Of a DNA stretch of 35,608 bases, positions 21,172 to 31,075 are shown piece by piece (the stretch's first letter is position 1; each line of letters starts with the position of its first letter). The translations under genes and the position numbers were made by a program. The stretch covers positions 1 to 35,608 of the forward strand of contig JAICHT010000002.1 of the NCBI GenBank assembly GCA_025924755.1, given 5' to 3'. The DNA comes from Chitinophagaceae bacterium. GTDB taxonomy: Bacteria > Bacteroidota > Bacteroidia > Chitinophagales > Chitinophagaceae. The notes under the pieces were generated by a model. It searched no databases and was not told the origin of the DNA. It was given only the letters and a program-made list of their open reading frames with translations.

Positions 21172-22067
21172 GCTACAGCTAATGAGGCTTTAAATTCTTT
21201 CCCTAAAACTTTACATTTATATGCGTTTTGAATAACAGCGCCTAAGCTCTCACTCCATTTTTTCTTAAACGGCACTTTGTCTAATGAAGCAATACCTATC
21301 ACTTCTGCAGCCGTACCGCAGAAAAAAGCGCTGTCAGCACCGTGTGCTTCCTCGGGTTTGATTTGTTTTTCCACTACTTCGATGCCCAACTCTTCGCATA
21401 TCTCTAATACAGTAGCACGGGTGATACCGGGTAAGATGTTGCCCCGCTGTGGCGTATATAAAACATTATCCCGCTCAACAAAAATATTGGCGCCAGGACC
21501 TTCTGCTAAAAAGCCGTTCATATCCAGCAAAAGCGCTTCATCAAAACCTTTTGCTTTGGCTTCCTGGCTTGCCAGGATAGAATTTACATAATGGCCAGCG
21601 GCTTTGGCTTCCATTATAAAACCTTTTGGATTAGGACGTTGAAAAGAAGATGTCATTACTTTCAACAACGTTTCACCTAAAAAAGGTTCCATTTTCCAGG
21701 CTGCTATCATGAGGTACGATTGCTCGTTGGGATTGAACGACATATTGGGTGGTGCAAAAACCAATGGCCGTATATAGGCATCCTGAAGATTATTTCTTTC
21801 CAATACTGTATAGGTGGCTTCAATTAAAGATTCCGTAGTATAGGTATAAGGCATATTGAGCGCCTGTGCGGAAGCTTTTAAGCGATCATAGTGTTCTTTT
21901 TCCTTAAAGATTTTTGTTTCGCCATTTGCTGTTTTGTAGGAGCGGATGCCTTCAAATACGGCATATCCATAGTGCATAGACTGGCCAAACAAATCGCCTT
22001 TGGCTTCAGCGGCTTTTATATACGCACCATTGAGATAAATAATCGTGTTTTCATCGTAGTAATTCAT
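21168..22067 (-). CDS. ilvE: branched-chain amino-acid aminotransferase
   Basis: Class IV aminotransferase: [45 protein letters not shown]. Confidence 0.95.
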   Translation of the reverse strand: MNYYDENTIIYLNGAYIKAAEAKGDLFGQSMHYGYAVFEGIRSYKTANGETKIFKEKEHYDRLKASAQALNMPYTYTTESLIEATYTVLERNNLQDAYIRPLVFAPPNMSFNPNEQSYLMIAAWKMEPFLGETLLKVMTSSFQRPNPKGFIMEAKAAGHYVNSILASQEAKAKGFDEALLLDMNGFLAEGPGANIFVERDNVLYTPQRGNILPGITRATVLEICEELGIEVVEKQIKPEEAHGADSAFFCGTAAEVIGIASLDKVPFKKKWSESLGAVIQNAYKCKVLGKEFKASLAVA

Positions 22068-22156
22068 AACTTCCTTTTTGAGAATTGTTTCTTTAATACT
22101 TTATGGTTTACGTTTTGTTTATACTGAAATCCACTATGGTTTTTGTCCATAAAAAA

Positions 22157-22178
22157 ACCCGCCTTTTTGGAGGCGGGT
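22157..22178 (-). terminator. intrinsic terminator (attenuator) in the ilv leader
   Basis: Minus strand ACCCGCCTCCAAAAAGGCGGGTTTTTTT, an 8-bp G/C-rich stem followed by a T7 tract. It lies between the leader ORF and the ilvE start. Confidence 0.9.
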
Positions 22179-22197
22179 CGTGTATTTCTTTATTACG

Positions 22198-22296
22198 TTA
22201 TATACAAGTTCCACCTCCATACAGTGCTGGAATAATAATGACTACCACAATAATTATTGTAGTGTCGATGATCTTATTCAAGCTGCTTCTTAACAT
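22198..22296 (-). CDS. ilvL: ilv operon leader peptide, MLRSSLNKIIDTTIIIVVVIIIPALYGGGTCI (32 aa)
   Basis: Manual translation from ATG at 22296 to TAA at 22200-22198: 9 Ile, 3 Val and 3 Leu, with the block IIIVVVIII, directly upstream of an intrinsic terminator and ilvEDBNCA. Below the length cutoff of the ORF track. Confidence 0.88.
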   Translation of the reverse strand: MLRSSLNKIIDTTIIIVVVIIIPALYGGGTCI

Positions 22297-22314
22297 GAAG
22301 GATGTTTATTGCTG

Positions 22315-22345
22315 CTAATATACAACCTTCTGTTTTATATATAAA
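22315..22345 (-). promoter_or_regulatory. candidate promoter for the ilv leader
   Basis: Minus strand TTTA-N19-TATATTAG, one mismatch in each box from TTTG/TAnnTTTG, in the leuB-leader gap. Confidence 0.35.
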
Positions 22346-22357
22346 GAACTATTTCTT

Positions 22358-23473
22358 TTAAATAATGGTTGATTTTCTCAACTCAATATTAGAATGATTT
22401 ACCGCCGATGGTATTCTTCCACTTACATGATCGCTTATCAACTCGCCGATTGTAGAAGTGAAATACGAATTTACCGGGTCAATATCCCGCGTTACAAAAC
22501 CATTACTCAACGTCCACGAAACGGCTTCTCTTACTACCGCTGCCTCATCGGATAAACCAAAATGTTCCAGCAGCATCGCTGCAGATAAAATAGAACCTAT
22601 TGGATTGGCAATATCTTTACCCGCAGCTTGCGGATACGAACCATGAATGGGTTCAAACAAAGCCGTGGCTGCACCTACCGATGCGGAAGGCAACAATCCC
22701 AGCGAACCACTGATGACACTCGCTTCATCGCTTATAATATCGCCAAACATATTTTCAGTAAGAATTACATCAAACTGTTTGGGGTTAACAATGATCTGCA
22801 TCGCAGCATTATCTACAAACATATAATCTACCTGCACATCGGCATATTGCGGTACAATTTCCTGCACCACTTTGCGCCACAACCTCGATGTTTCCAATAC
22901 GTTTGCCTTATCTACCAGCGTTAATTTCTTTTTTCGTTGTTGCGCTGCTTTAAATGCTAAGTGGGCAATGCGTTCAATTTCGCTTTTAGTATAAATGCAT
23001 AAATCAGAGGCTTCCGTATATGCTTCATTTACTTTTTTCTCGCCAAAATAAATACCACCTGTTAGTTCGCGATATACTACAAAGTCCACGCCTTCCAGTT
23101 GCTTTTCTTTTAGCGGTGATAAATGACTTAAAGAAGGGTAGGTGCTTACGGGCCGTATATTAGCAAACAACTGCAAAGACTTTCTAAGCTTCAGCAAGCC
23201 CTGCTCCGGACGCACTTTTGCCGTTGGGTCGTTATCATATTTCGGATGGCCTATAGCGCCAAATAAGATGGCATCACTTTTTAAACAAACATCCAGTGTT
23301 TCATCGGGCAACGGGTTACCGGTTTTGTCAATCGCATCCGCACCCATCAGGCAATAGGTATATATAAATTCTTGCTTAAATTGTTCGGCAATCGCATTCA
23401 ATACTATTATCGATTGTTGCGTTACTTCGGGCCCTATTCCATCTCCTAATATCACTGCAATATTCTTCTTCAT
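22358..23473 (-). CDS. leuB: 3-isopropylmalate dehydrogenase
   Basis: MKKNIAVILGDGIGPEVTQQS start at 23473 (track ORF extends to 23497); TGGIYFGEK; GSLGLLPSASVG; EPIHGSYPQAAGKDIANPIG. Confidence 0.95.
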   Translation of the reverse strand: MKKNIAVILGDGIGPEVTQQSIIVLNAIAEQFKQEFIYTYCLMGADAIDKTGNPLPDETLDVCLKSDAILFGAIGHPKYDNDPTAKVRPEQGLLKLRKSLQLFANIRPVSTYPSLSHLSPLKEKQLEGVDFVVYRELTGGIYFGEKKVNEAYTEASDLCIYTKSEIERIAHLAFKAAQQRKKKLTLVDKANVLETSRLWRKVVQEIVPQYADVQVDYMFVDNAAMQIIVNPKQFDVILTENMFGDIISDEASVISGSLGLLPSASVGAATALFEPIHGSYPQAAGKDIANPIGSILSAAMLLEHFGLSDEAAVVREAVSWTLSNGFVTRDIDPVNSYFTSTIGELISDHVSGRIPSAVNHSNIELRKSTII

Positions 23474-23486
23474 GATCGCTGTTCTT

Positions 23487-24971
23487 TTACGCGGCAATTA
23501 TTTGTTTAATATTCCTATTACTGATAACGGCGTGGCCGTTGTTTAATTCTAATTTTTTATCAATGCAAGATGGTATTTCTCCATCGTAATGGCTTACATA
23601 TATCAATGTTTTATTGGCCCGGACGCACAATTCGTCAATGAGGCTGTTAAACTCCTGCGTTAGCTGGTCATCCAGTCCCTGGCAGGGTTCATCTAATATT
23701 AAAAGCGGCGGATTTTTTACCAAGGCTCTTGCCAGCAATACCAGTCGCTGCATACCGGACGATAAAGAAGAAAGCGGCTTGTGCTGCACCGATTTTAAAT
23801 CGAAATATGCCAGCCATTGTGCTAATACCTGTTCCTGTGCGGTGCTTAATGCACGATACAATCCCATGGTATCAAAAAAGCCGGAAGCAACTGCATGATA
23901 GCAACTCAGTCCTCTATCGAAATACATATGCACTTCCGGTGAAATGTAACCTATGTTTTTCTTAATATCCCATATGCTTTCACCGCTGCCTCTTCTTTTG
24001 TCAAACAAATAAATTTCATTAGCATACGCCTGCGGATTATCGCCGGTGAGTAAGCTTAACAAAGTAGATTTTCCCGCACCGTTCGGACCTTTCAATAACC
24101 ATTTTTCACCGCGGGCTACCTGCCAGTTGATATTATTTAATATTACTTTTTCACCATACTGTACCGAAGTGTTTTTAATAGCAATGGCGTTTGTAAAATC
24201 AGTCCGTTCTTTTGTATGTGGTATGGGTTTGTTGGCAAACAAAATGGGTTGAGCAATCTTATGCTGGAACTGGTTTTTTTTGCTAAAGCTTTTCAACTTT
24301 CCTTTACTTAACTCCGCAATATGGGTAATGCAGGCAGGAACTTCTCCGATGCTTGTTATGATGATAATGGCAGTATGAACCGCCAGTTCATTAATAACGG
24401 TATGCAATGCTTCGCGGCTTTTTACATCGAGGCCGATGAATGGCTGATCAAGTATTAAAACCTGGGGCTGATGTAGAAAAGCACTCACTAATTGAAACCG
24501 CTTGTGCTCGCCATTTGATAATTGAAGCAGCGGCGTATGCCTTCGATAGGAAAGGTTAAAGCGTTCAAGTACTTCTTGTATTCTGTTTCTTCTCTCATTA
24601 CTTTCTGTTATAACGGCAAGGGATATGCGCTCTAATTCCTGTTCGACTGTAGCTGCATCTTCTGCTTCCGTGCTGTTATACCGTTGCTGATAATAAAAAG
24701 AAGATTGATTGGATAAATTTTTAAAATGGTCTTGTTGCTCTACAAAAACAACCCGTCTGGTAGCAGTGGTTTCGCTACTGGATAGGTGAATAGTTCCTGC
24801 ATGAAAAACCTTTCCGGATAGAGCTTTTGCCAATGTGGTTTTGCCGCTTCCGGATTCGCCTGTAATCGCTAAATGTTGCTGCGGCTCTAGTTCAAAAGAG
24901 ATATCATCCAGCACAGTATTGCCTCCGAGTTTTACGGCAAGATTCTTTACTATGATAGATGGGTTGCTCAT
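23487..24971 (-). CDS. ABC ATPase with two nucleotide-binding domains (ModF/PhrA-like, no transmembrane domain)
   Basis: Walker A GESGSGKTT and GPNGAGKST; signatures LSNGEHKRF and LSSGMQRLVLLARAL; Walker B VLILDQP and LLILDEP. Confidence 0.85.
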   Translation of the reverse strand: MSNPSIIVKNLAVKLGGNTVLDDISFELEPQQHLAITGESGSGKTTLAKALSGKVFHAGTIHLSSSETTATRRVVFVEQQDHFKNLSNQSSFYYQQRYNSTEAEDAATVEQELERISLAVITESNERRNRIQEVLERFNLSYRRHTPLLQLSNGEHKRFQLVSAFLHQPQVLILDQPFIGLDVKSREALHTVINELAVHTAIIIITSIGEVPACITHIAELSKGKLKSFSKKNQFQHKIAQPILFANKPIPHTKERTDFTNAIAIKNTSVQYGEKVILNNINWQVARGEKWLLKGPNGAGKSTLLSLLTGDNPQAYANEIYLFDKRRGSGESIWDIKKNIGYISPEVHMYFDRGLSCYHAVASGFFDTMGLYRALSTAQEQVLAQWLAYFDLKSVQHKPLSSLSSGMQRLVLLARALVKNPPLLILDEPCQGLDDQLTQEFNSLIDELCVRANKTLIYVSHYDGEIPSCIDKKLELNNGHAVISNRNIKQIIAA

Positions 24972-24977
24972 ATTTTC

Positions 24978-25562
24978 TTACAAATTTGCTGCTTCAAATG
25001 CTTCTATATCTTTCCGAATACTTAGTAGAAAATCAATATCATCGTACCCGTTTAATAAACAGGTTTTTTTATAATTATTAATATCAAATGTTTCCTGGTC
25101 GCCTGTGGCGTCAATAGTAATGGTTTGGGCATCCAAGTTAATGGTTAACGTAGACTGATTATTTTGTTCAAATATTTTTTGTAAAAAGGCATCACTCACT
25201 TTTACCGGGAGCACGCCATTATTTAGCGCATTATTTTTAAAAATATCAGCAAAAAAACTGGATACCACTACTTTAAAACCGTAATCTAAAATAGACCAGG
25301 CAGCATGCTCCCTGGAAGATCCGCAACCAAAGTTTTTGCCAGCCACTAAAATTTCGCCGCTATATAATGGGTTATTTAAAACAAAATCTTTTTTGGGTTG
25401 CTGGTCATTATCATTTTCATATCGCCAATCGCGAAATAGATTTTTTCCAAATCCTTCCCGCGTAGTAGCTTTTAAAAATCGTGCAGGAATAATCTGGTCC
25501 GTATCTACATTTTCCAGCGGCAGCGGAACAAAAGTGCTATGTACTGTTTTTAATGGTTGCAT
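24978..25562 (-). CDS. leuD: 3-isopropylmalate dehydratase small subunit
   Basis: [36 protein letters not shown]. Confidence 0.95.
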   Translation of the reverse strand: MQPLKTVHSTFVPLPLENVDTDQIIPARFLKATTREGFGKNLFRDWRYENDNDQQPKKDFVLNNPLYSGEILVAGKNFGCGSSREHAAWSILDYGFKVVVSSFFADIFKNNALNNGVLPVKVSDAFLQKIFEQNNQSTLTINLDAQTITIDATGDQETFDINNYKKTCLLNGYDDIDFLLSIRKDIEAFEAANL

Positions 25563-25566
25563 TTTC

Positions 25567-26967
25567 TTAACTTAAAAATTCTCTTACATCGGTTACTACG
25601 CCTGTAATGGCTGCGGCAGCGGCTGTTAACGGGCTGGCCAATAAAGTTCGGGCTCCGGCGCCCTGCCTCCCTTCAAAGTTTCTATTGCTGGTAGAAATGC
25701 AATATTCACCTGCCGGCACCTTATCTTCGTTCATGCCTAAACAGGCGCTGCATCCTGCTTGTCTTACTTCGAAACCCGCTTCTTCAAATATCTGGTTCAG
25801 GCCTTCTGCCTTGGCTTGTGCCGCCACTTGTTGCGATCCGGGCACAATCATTACTTTTACATGCTCATTTTTTTTCTTGCCTTTTACCATATCAGCTACC
25901 AGCCGTAAATCCTCAATTCTCGAATTGGTGCAGCTACCTATAAATACATTTTGCACCCGCATTCCTTTTAACGGCTTTCCTTCCTCAAGGCCCATATACT
26001 GAAGCGCTTTGATAATGTTTTTCCGTTCACCTTCGGGCAGGGTTTCCGTAGCAGGAATTAAACTGTTAATAGCCATACCCAGGCCCGGATTGGTTCCATA
26101 GGTAATCATCGGCTCAATATCCGCAGCATTGATTGTTATTTCTTTATCAATCACGGCATCTGCATCGCTGTAAAGTTCTTTCCATTGCGCCACTTTCTTT
26201 TCCCATTCTTCACCCTGAGGTGCAAACGGACGACCTTTCAGATATTCAAATGTAGTTTCGTCCGGAGCAATCATTCCGCCACGGGCGCCCATTTCAATAC
26301 TCATATTGCAAACCGTCATACGGGCTTCCATGCTAAGAGAACGAATAGCCGAACCTGCATACTCTACAAAATAACCGGTAGCGCCGCTGGCAGATATAAG
26401 CGATATAATATAAAGAATAATATCTTTTGAAACGACTCCTTTATTGAGTTCGCCTTCCACGTTGATGCGCATGCGCTTTGGCTTCATTTGCAACAAGCAT
26501 TGCGATGCAAAAACCATTTCTACTTCGCTGGTGCCAATGCCAAAAGCAATAGAGCCGAAAGCGCCGTGTGTAGAGGTATGACTATCGCCACATACAATGG
26601 TCATACCCGGTTGCGTAATGCCCAACTCAGGACCAATCACATGTACGATGCCCTGGAAGGGATGCCCAAGGCCATATAATTCAAGACCAAATTTTTTACA
26701 ATTTTCAATTAACTGGTCTACCTGGTGTTTGGATAATTGATCTCTTATAGGTAAGTGCTGGTTGATAGTAGGCACATTATGATCGGCAGTTGCTACTATT
26801 TGCTGCGGCCTGAATAAAGGAAGTCTTCGCTTCTCCAAACCTGCAAACGCCTGCGGAGAAGTTACTTCGTGTATAAAATGCTTATCAATATACAATACAT
26901 CCGGGCCGCCCGGAATGGACTTTACCACATGCTTATCCCAAATCTTTTCAAATAGTGTTTTTGCCAT
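25567..26967 (-). CDS. leuC: 3-isopropylmalate dehydratase large subunit
   Basis: [58 protein letters not shown]. Confidence 0.96.
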   Translation of the reverse strand: MAKTLFEKIWDKHVVKSIPGGPDVLYIDKHFIHEVTSPQAFAGLEKRRLPLFRPQQIVATADHNVPTINQHLPIRDQLSKHQVDQLIENCKKFGLELYGLGHPFQGIVHVIGPELGITQPGMTIVCGDSHTSTHGAFGSIAFGIGTSEVEMVFASQCLLQMKPKRMRINVEGELNKGVVSKDIILYIISLISASGATGYFVEYAGSAIRSLSMEARMTVCNMSIEMGARGGMIAPDETTFEYLKGRPFAPQGEEWEKKVAQWKELYSDADAVIDKEITINAADIEPMITYGTNPGLGMAINSLIPATETLPEGERKNIIKALQYMGLEEGKPLKGMRVQNVFIGSCTNSRIEDLRLVADMVKGKKKNEHVKVMIVPGSQQVAAQAKAEGLNQIFEEAGFEVRQAGCSACLGMNEDKVPAGEYCISTSNRNFEGRQGAGARTLLASPLTAAAAAITGVVTDVREFLS

Positions 26968-26976
26968 AGGTCGTTT

Positions 26977-28149
26977 TTATGCGATGCTTGCAGTTTCTGG
27001 TTGATGTTGCTGTGCCAATTGCACCAGGTCTTCTTCTCTTACTTCTTTTTTAGAATCGGCTACTTTCAAAAATGCTTCATACAATACATCAATATCATTA
27101 CGGGTATATTGATATCCCAGTTTTTGAAAACGATAGGCTAGTGCACTGCGGCCGCTCCGGGCTGTCAATACAATCTTGCTTTGCTCTGCGCCTACTTCTT
27201 CCGGGTTGATCGTTTCATAAGTTTGCGCATCTTTTAAAAAGCCATCCTGGTGAATACCGGAGGAATGTGAAAACGCATTGGCACCTACAATGGCCTTATT
27301 AGGTTGCACCGGCATCCGCATTATTTCTGAAACCTGCCTGCTGAGCGGGTTTAAGCCTTTTGCATTAATATTAGTATAGTAGCCCAGATCTTTATGTTGT
27401 TTTAATATCATGACAACTTCTTCCAGCGAAGTATTGCCAGCTCTTTCGCCCAGGCCGTTCATAGTACACTCAATTTGCCGTGCGCCATTCATAACACCCG
27501 AAATAGAATTTGCCGTGGCCAATCCAAGGTCGTTATGGCAATGGCAGGAGATGATGGCTTTATCAATATTAGGAACATTATTTACCAGGAATGCTATTTT
27601 TTCACCATATTGATTTGGCAGGCAATAACCTGTAGTATCCGGAATATTAACGGTAGTAGCCCCTGCTGCAATTACCGCTTCAATCACACGGGCCAGGTAT
27701 TCGTTCTCGGTTCTGCCGGCATCTTCTGCATAAAACTCCACATCGTCGGTAAAGTTGCGTGCCCATTTTACACACTGCACCGCCCTTTTTAAAATATCTT
27801 CGCGAGTAGAATTGAATTTACTTTTTATATGATAGTCTGATGTGCCAATACCGGTGTGTATCCGGCAATGACGGGCCGGCTTTAAAGCCTGTGCCGCTAC
27901 TTCAATATCTTTTTGTACGGCACGGCTAAGGCCGCATACGGTGGCGTTTTTTACGATAGCTGCAATACGGCTTACCGATTCAAAATCGCCTGGGCTGGAT
28001 ATAGGAAACCCCGCCTCGATGATATCAACTCCTAAAGCTTCCAACTGCAACGCTAACTCCAGCTTTTCGGTAGTATTCAGTTTGCAACCGGGTACTTGTT
28101 CACCGTCGCGCAGCGTGGTATCAAAAATATATACTTTGTTTTGTGCCAT
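26977..28149 (-). CDS. leuA: 2-isopropylmalate synthase
   Basis: Likely start [21 protein letters not shown] at 28149; [40 protein letters not shown]. Confidence 0.94.
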   Translation of the reverse strand: MAQNKVYIFDTTLRDGEQVPGCKLNTTEKLELALQLEALGVDIIEAGFPISSPGDFESVSRIAAIVKNATVCGLSRAVQKDIEVAAQALKPARHCRIHTGIGTSDYHIKSKFNSTREDILKRAVQCVKWARNFTDDVEFYAEDAGRTENEYLARVIEAVIAAGATTVNIPDTTGYCLPNQYGEKIAFLVNNVPNIDKAIISCHCHNDLGLATANSISGVMNGARQIECTMNGLGERAGNTSLEEVVMILKQHKDLGYYTNINAKGLNPLSRQVSEIMRMPVQPNKAIVGANAFSHSSGIHQDGFLKDAQTYETINPEEVGAEQSKIVLTARSGRSALAYRFQKLGYQYTRNDIDVLYEAFLKVADSKKEVREEDLVQLAQQHQPETASIA

Positions 28150-28352
28150 AAGAAATTGAAATAAGGGGTAAAAAATGATGGCTAAATTTGCTATTAATTT
28201 CCTAACAGCACTATAACACAACCTTCCCTTTCAAATTTCGTTCAATTAATAGGGTGGCCGTATATAAAATAGTGTCAATTTTACGTTAGCGAAAGGAGTT
28301 AAAAGTTGTTAAAGTGCTTTACAGGCCTGATTTGTAGAAAAATTTATTTACG

Positions 28353-29906
28353 ATGCCCAACCGCTCTACTGATACCTTATATCAATTGATCCGCTCCCTG
28401 CAAAAGTCGGAAAAGCGTAATTTTAAGCTGTATGTAAATCGAAATTCGTCGAACGAAGATCTGAAAATAGTACAATTGTTTGATGCGCTGGACCGCATGA
28501 ATGAGTATGATGAAGAGGCATTGCTCCGGCGGGCACCTTCTATAAAAAAGCAGCAATTATCTAATATCAAAGCACACCTGTATAAACAGATACTGGCCAG
28601 CCTGCGGTTGCTGGAAAGCGAAGAAAATATCGATATTCAATTACATGAGCAACTGGATTATGCCCGCATCCTGTATAATAAAGGATTGTATCATCAAAGC
28701 TTAAAAATACTTGACAAAATAAAGGAACACGCCAAAGCTACCAACCAGCTTAGCTTTTTGATGCAGGTATTGTTTTTAGAAAAAAAGATTGAATCGCTGC
28801 ATATTACCCGAAGTATGCAGGACCGTGCCGACCAACTTACCAGCGAAGCGGATAACGTAAACGAACACTTAACGGCCATTACAAAACTATCAAACCTGGC
28901 CCTGCAGCTATACAGTTGGTATATTAAAAACGGCCATGCCCGCAATGAAGCTGATGAAATATCTATTACCCGGTTTTTTAAAGAAAACCTGCCCGCGGAA
29001 TCATTTAATAAAAAGGGTTTTTACGAGGAGTTATATTTATCGCAAAGCTATTGCTGGTATGCTTTCATTCGACAGGATTTCTTAATGTATTACCGCTATA
29101 CGCAAAGATGGGTGGATGTATTTTACGAGCAGCCTTTTATGATTGATATTGAAACAGCTCATTTTATAAAGGGGCTGCATAATTTAATAAGTGCACATTT
29201 TGATTTACTGAATTATAAGAAGTTTGATGATACCTTAATAAAGTTTGAAGCATTTGCAGCTTCGCCTACGGTTACTGAAAACGACAACAACCGCATACAG
29301 GTTTTTGTGTATTTGTATATAGCAAAAATTAACCAGCATTTTTTGCACGGCACCTTTACCGAAGGATTAAAACTGGTGCCTTACATTGAAGAAAAGCTGG
29401 TGGAGTATCTGTTATACCTGGATCGCCACCGCATATTGGTCTTTTATTACAAAATAGCTTCATTATATTTTGGCAGCGGCGATTATGGAAGAACGATAGA
29501 TTATCTCAATAAGATCATTAACTGGAAAGTTGATTTGCGAACCGACCTGCAATGCTATGCCCGGTTGCTGCATTTGATTGCTCATTATGAGTTAGGTAAT
29601 TTTGAAATATTAGAATATCTTATCAAATCGGTTTATCGCTTTATGGCCAAGCTGGGTAATTTAAGTGTAGTGGAAGAAGAGATATTTTAATTTCTGCGCA
29701 ACTCCTTTCATTTATCGGCCCGGCAGTTAAAACCTGAATTTGAAAAACTGCTGTGCCGGTTAAAGCAAATTGAGAACAGCCGTTTTGAAACCCGCGCTTT
29801 CGCTTATCTTGATATTATTTCGTGGCTGGAAAGTAAAATAAGCAGCAAGCCAGTACAAGATATTATCCGTGAAAAATATATAAATGCATCCGAAAAACGG
29901 AAGTAA
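28353..29906 (+). pseudogene. TPR-like helical hypothetical protein interrupted by an in-frame TAA at 29688-29690 (445 aa as called; 517 codons if the stop is bridged)
   Basis: After the TAA the same frame continues 71 codons as FLRNSFHLSARQLKPEFEKLLCRLKQIENSRFETRAFAYLDIISWLESKISSKPVQDIIREKYINASEKRK*, with protein-like composition. Confidence 0.65.
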
Positions 29907-30001
29907 GCAGATTAATATCCTTCATTAATGAATAGCTGCTTAATTTTATAACAGTTTAGTCGTACCACAGGTATGAATTCCTTAACCATAATCTTGATAC
30001 A

Positions 30002-31075
30002 ATGAAAAACGCTTTTTCTTTGCCTGATACATACGCCTTTCAGCAAACTATTGATGACAAACCTACCAATTTATATATTCTTAAAAAGGGCAACCTGCAA
30101 GCTGCTATTACCAATTTTGGCGGCAGGCTGGTTAGTTTATTAGTGCCGGACCGCAAGAATATTTTAACCGATGTGTTAGTGGGTTTTGATAGCGTTAGCG
30201 ATTATCAAAAATCTACCGAACCGTACTATGGTGCTACCATTGGCCGCTATGGCAACCGGATAGCAAACGGCAAGTTTACCTTAGACGGGCATGCGTATAC
30301 GCTGGCAATTAATAATGGTCCTAACAGCCTGCACGGTGGTATAAAGGGTTTTCAATATGTGGTGTGGGATGCCGAACAGGTAAATGAATATACGCTGCAG
30401 CTTAGCTATGTATCAAAAGACGGCGAAGAAGGATATCCGGGAAACCTGCACGTAAAAATTATTTTTTCATTAACCGACCGCAATGAATTGCATATTGCCT
30501 ATGAAGCTACTACAGATAAACCTACAGTCATTAACCTTACTAACCACGCCTATTACAATTTAAACGGGCAGGGGAGTGGAACTATATTAAACCATCTTTT
30601 GCAAATTAACGCCGATGCATATACGCCGGTGAATGATACGCTGATTCCATTTGGAACAATAATGCCTGTAGCCAATACGCCATTTGATTTTACAAAGCAA
30701 ACGGTTATTGGCTCAAGAATAAATAAGGATAATGAGCAATTAAAAAATGGCAAGGGATACGACCATAATTTTGTAATAAACGGGGCAGCGGATGCTGTGA
30801 AATTTACCGCCCGTGCCGTTGGCAATGAAACCGGCATTACAATGGAAGTGTTTACCCGCGAGCCTGGCGTACAGTTTTATACCGGCAACTTTATGAAAGG
30901 GGAAAACCAAATCAAAGGAGGGTATATGGATGATTATCGTACTGCTTTTTGCCTGGAAACACAGCATTATCCGGATTCACCAAACCAACCCAATTTTCCT
31001 TCTACGGTTTTAAATCCGGGTGAAGTGTATCATACCGAAACCCTATACCGGTTTTCAGCAACGAATATGGATTAA
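30002..31075 (+). CDS. galM: aldose 1-epimerase (galactose mutarotase)
   Basis: TNFGGRLVSLLVPDR, YGATIGRYGNRIANGKF, NLTNHAYYNLNG, QFYTGNF, CLETQHYPDSPNQPNFPS. Confidence 0.95.
   Translation: MKNAFSLPDTYAFQQTIDDKPTNLYILKKGNLQAAITNFGGRLVSLLVPDRKNILTDVLVGFDSVSDYQKSTEPYYGATIGRYGNRIANGKFTLDGHAYTLAINNGPNSLHGGIKGFQYVVWDAEQVNEYTLQLSYVSKDGEEGYPGNLHVKIIFSLTDRNELHIAYEATTDKPTVINLTNHAYYNLNGQGSGTILNHLLQINADAYTPVNDTLIPFGTIMPVANTPFDFTKQTVIGSRINKDNEQLKNGKGYDHNFVINGAADAVKFTARAVGNETGITMEVFTREPGVQFYTGNFMKGENQIKGGYMDDYRTAFCLETQHYPDSPNQPNFPSTVLNPGEVYHTETLYRFSATNMD

Noticed and set aside
28150-28221. N-terminal extension of leuA ([24 protein letters not shown]) in the ORF track, tested as a Leu leader peptide
   Set aside because: It depends on a TTG start and is fused in frame to the canonical [18 protein letters not shown] start. 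It has no Leu run and no terminator, so it is most likely non-coding 5' sequence.
29906-29950. AGCAG-ATTAAT...ATTAAT-...CTGCT imperfect hairpin after the interrupted hypothetical gene as a terminator
   Set aside because: Asymmetric bulge, A/T-rich stem and interrupted T-tract (TTAATTTT); too weak to claim.
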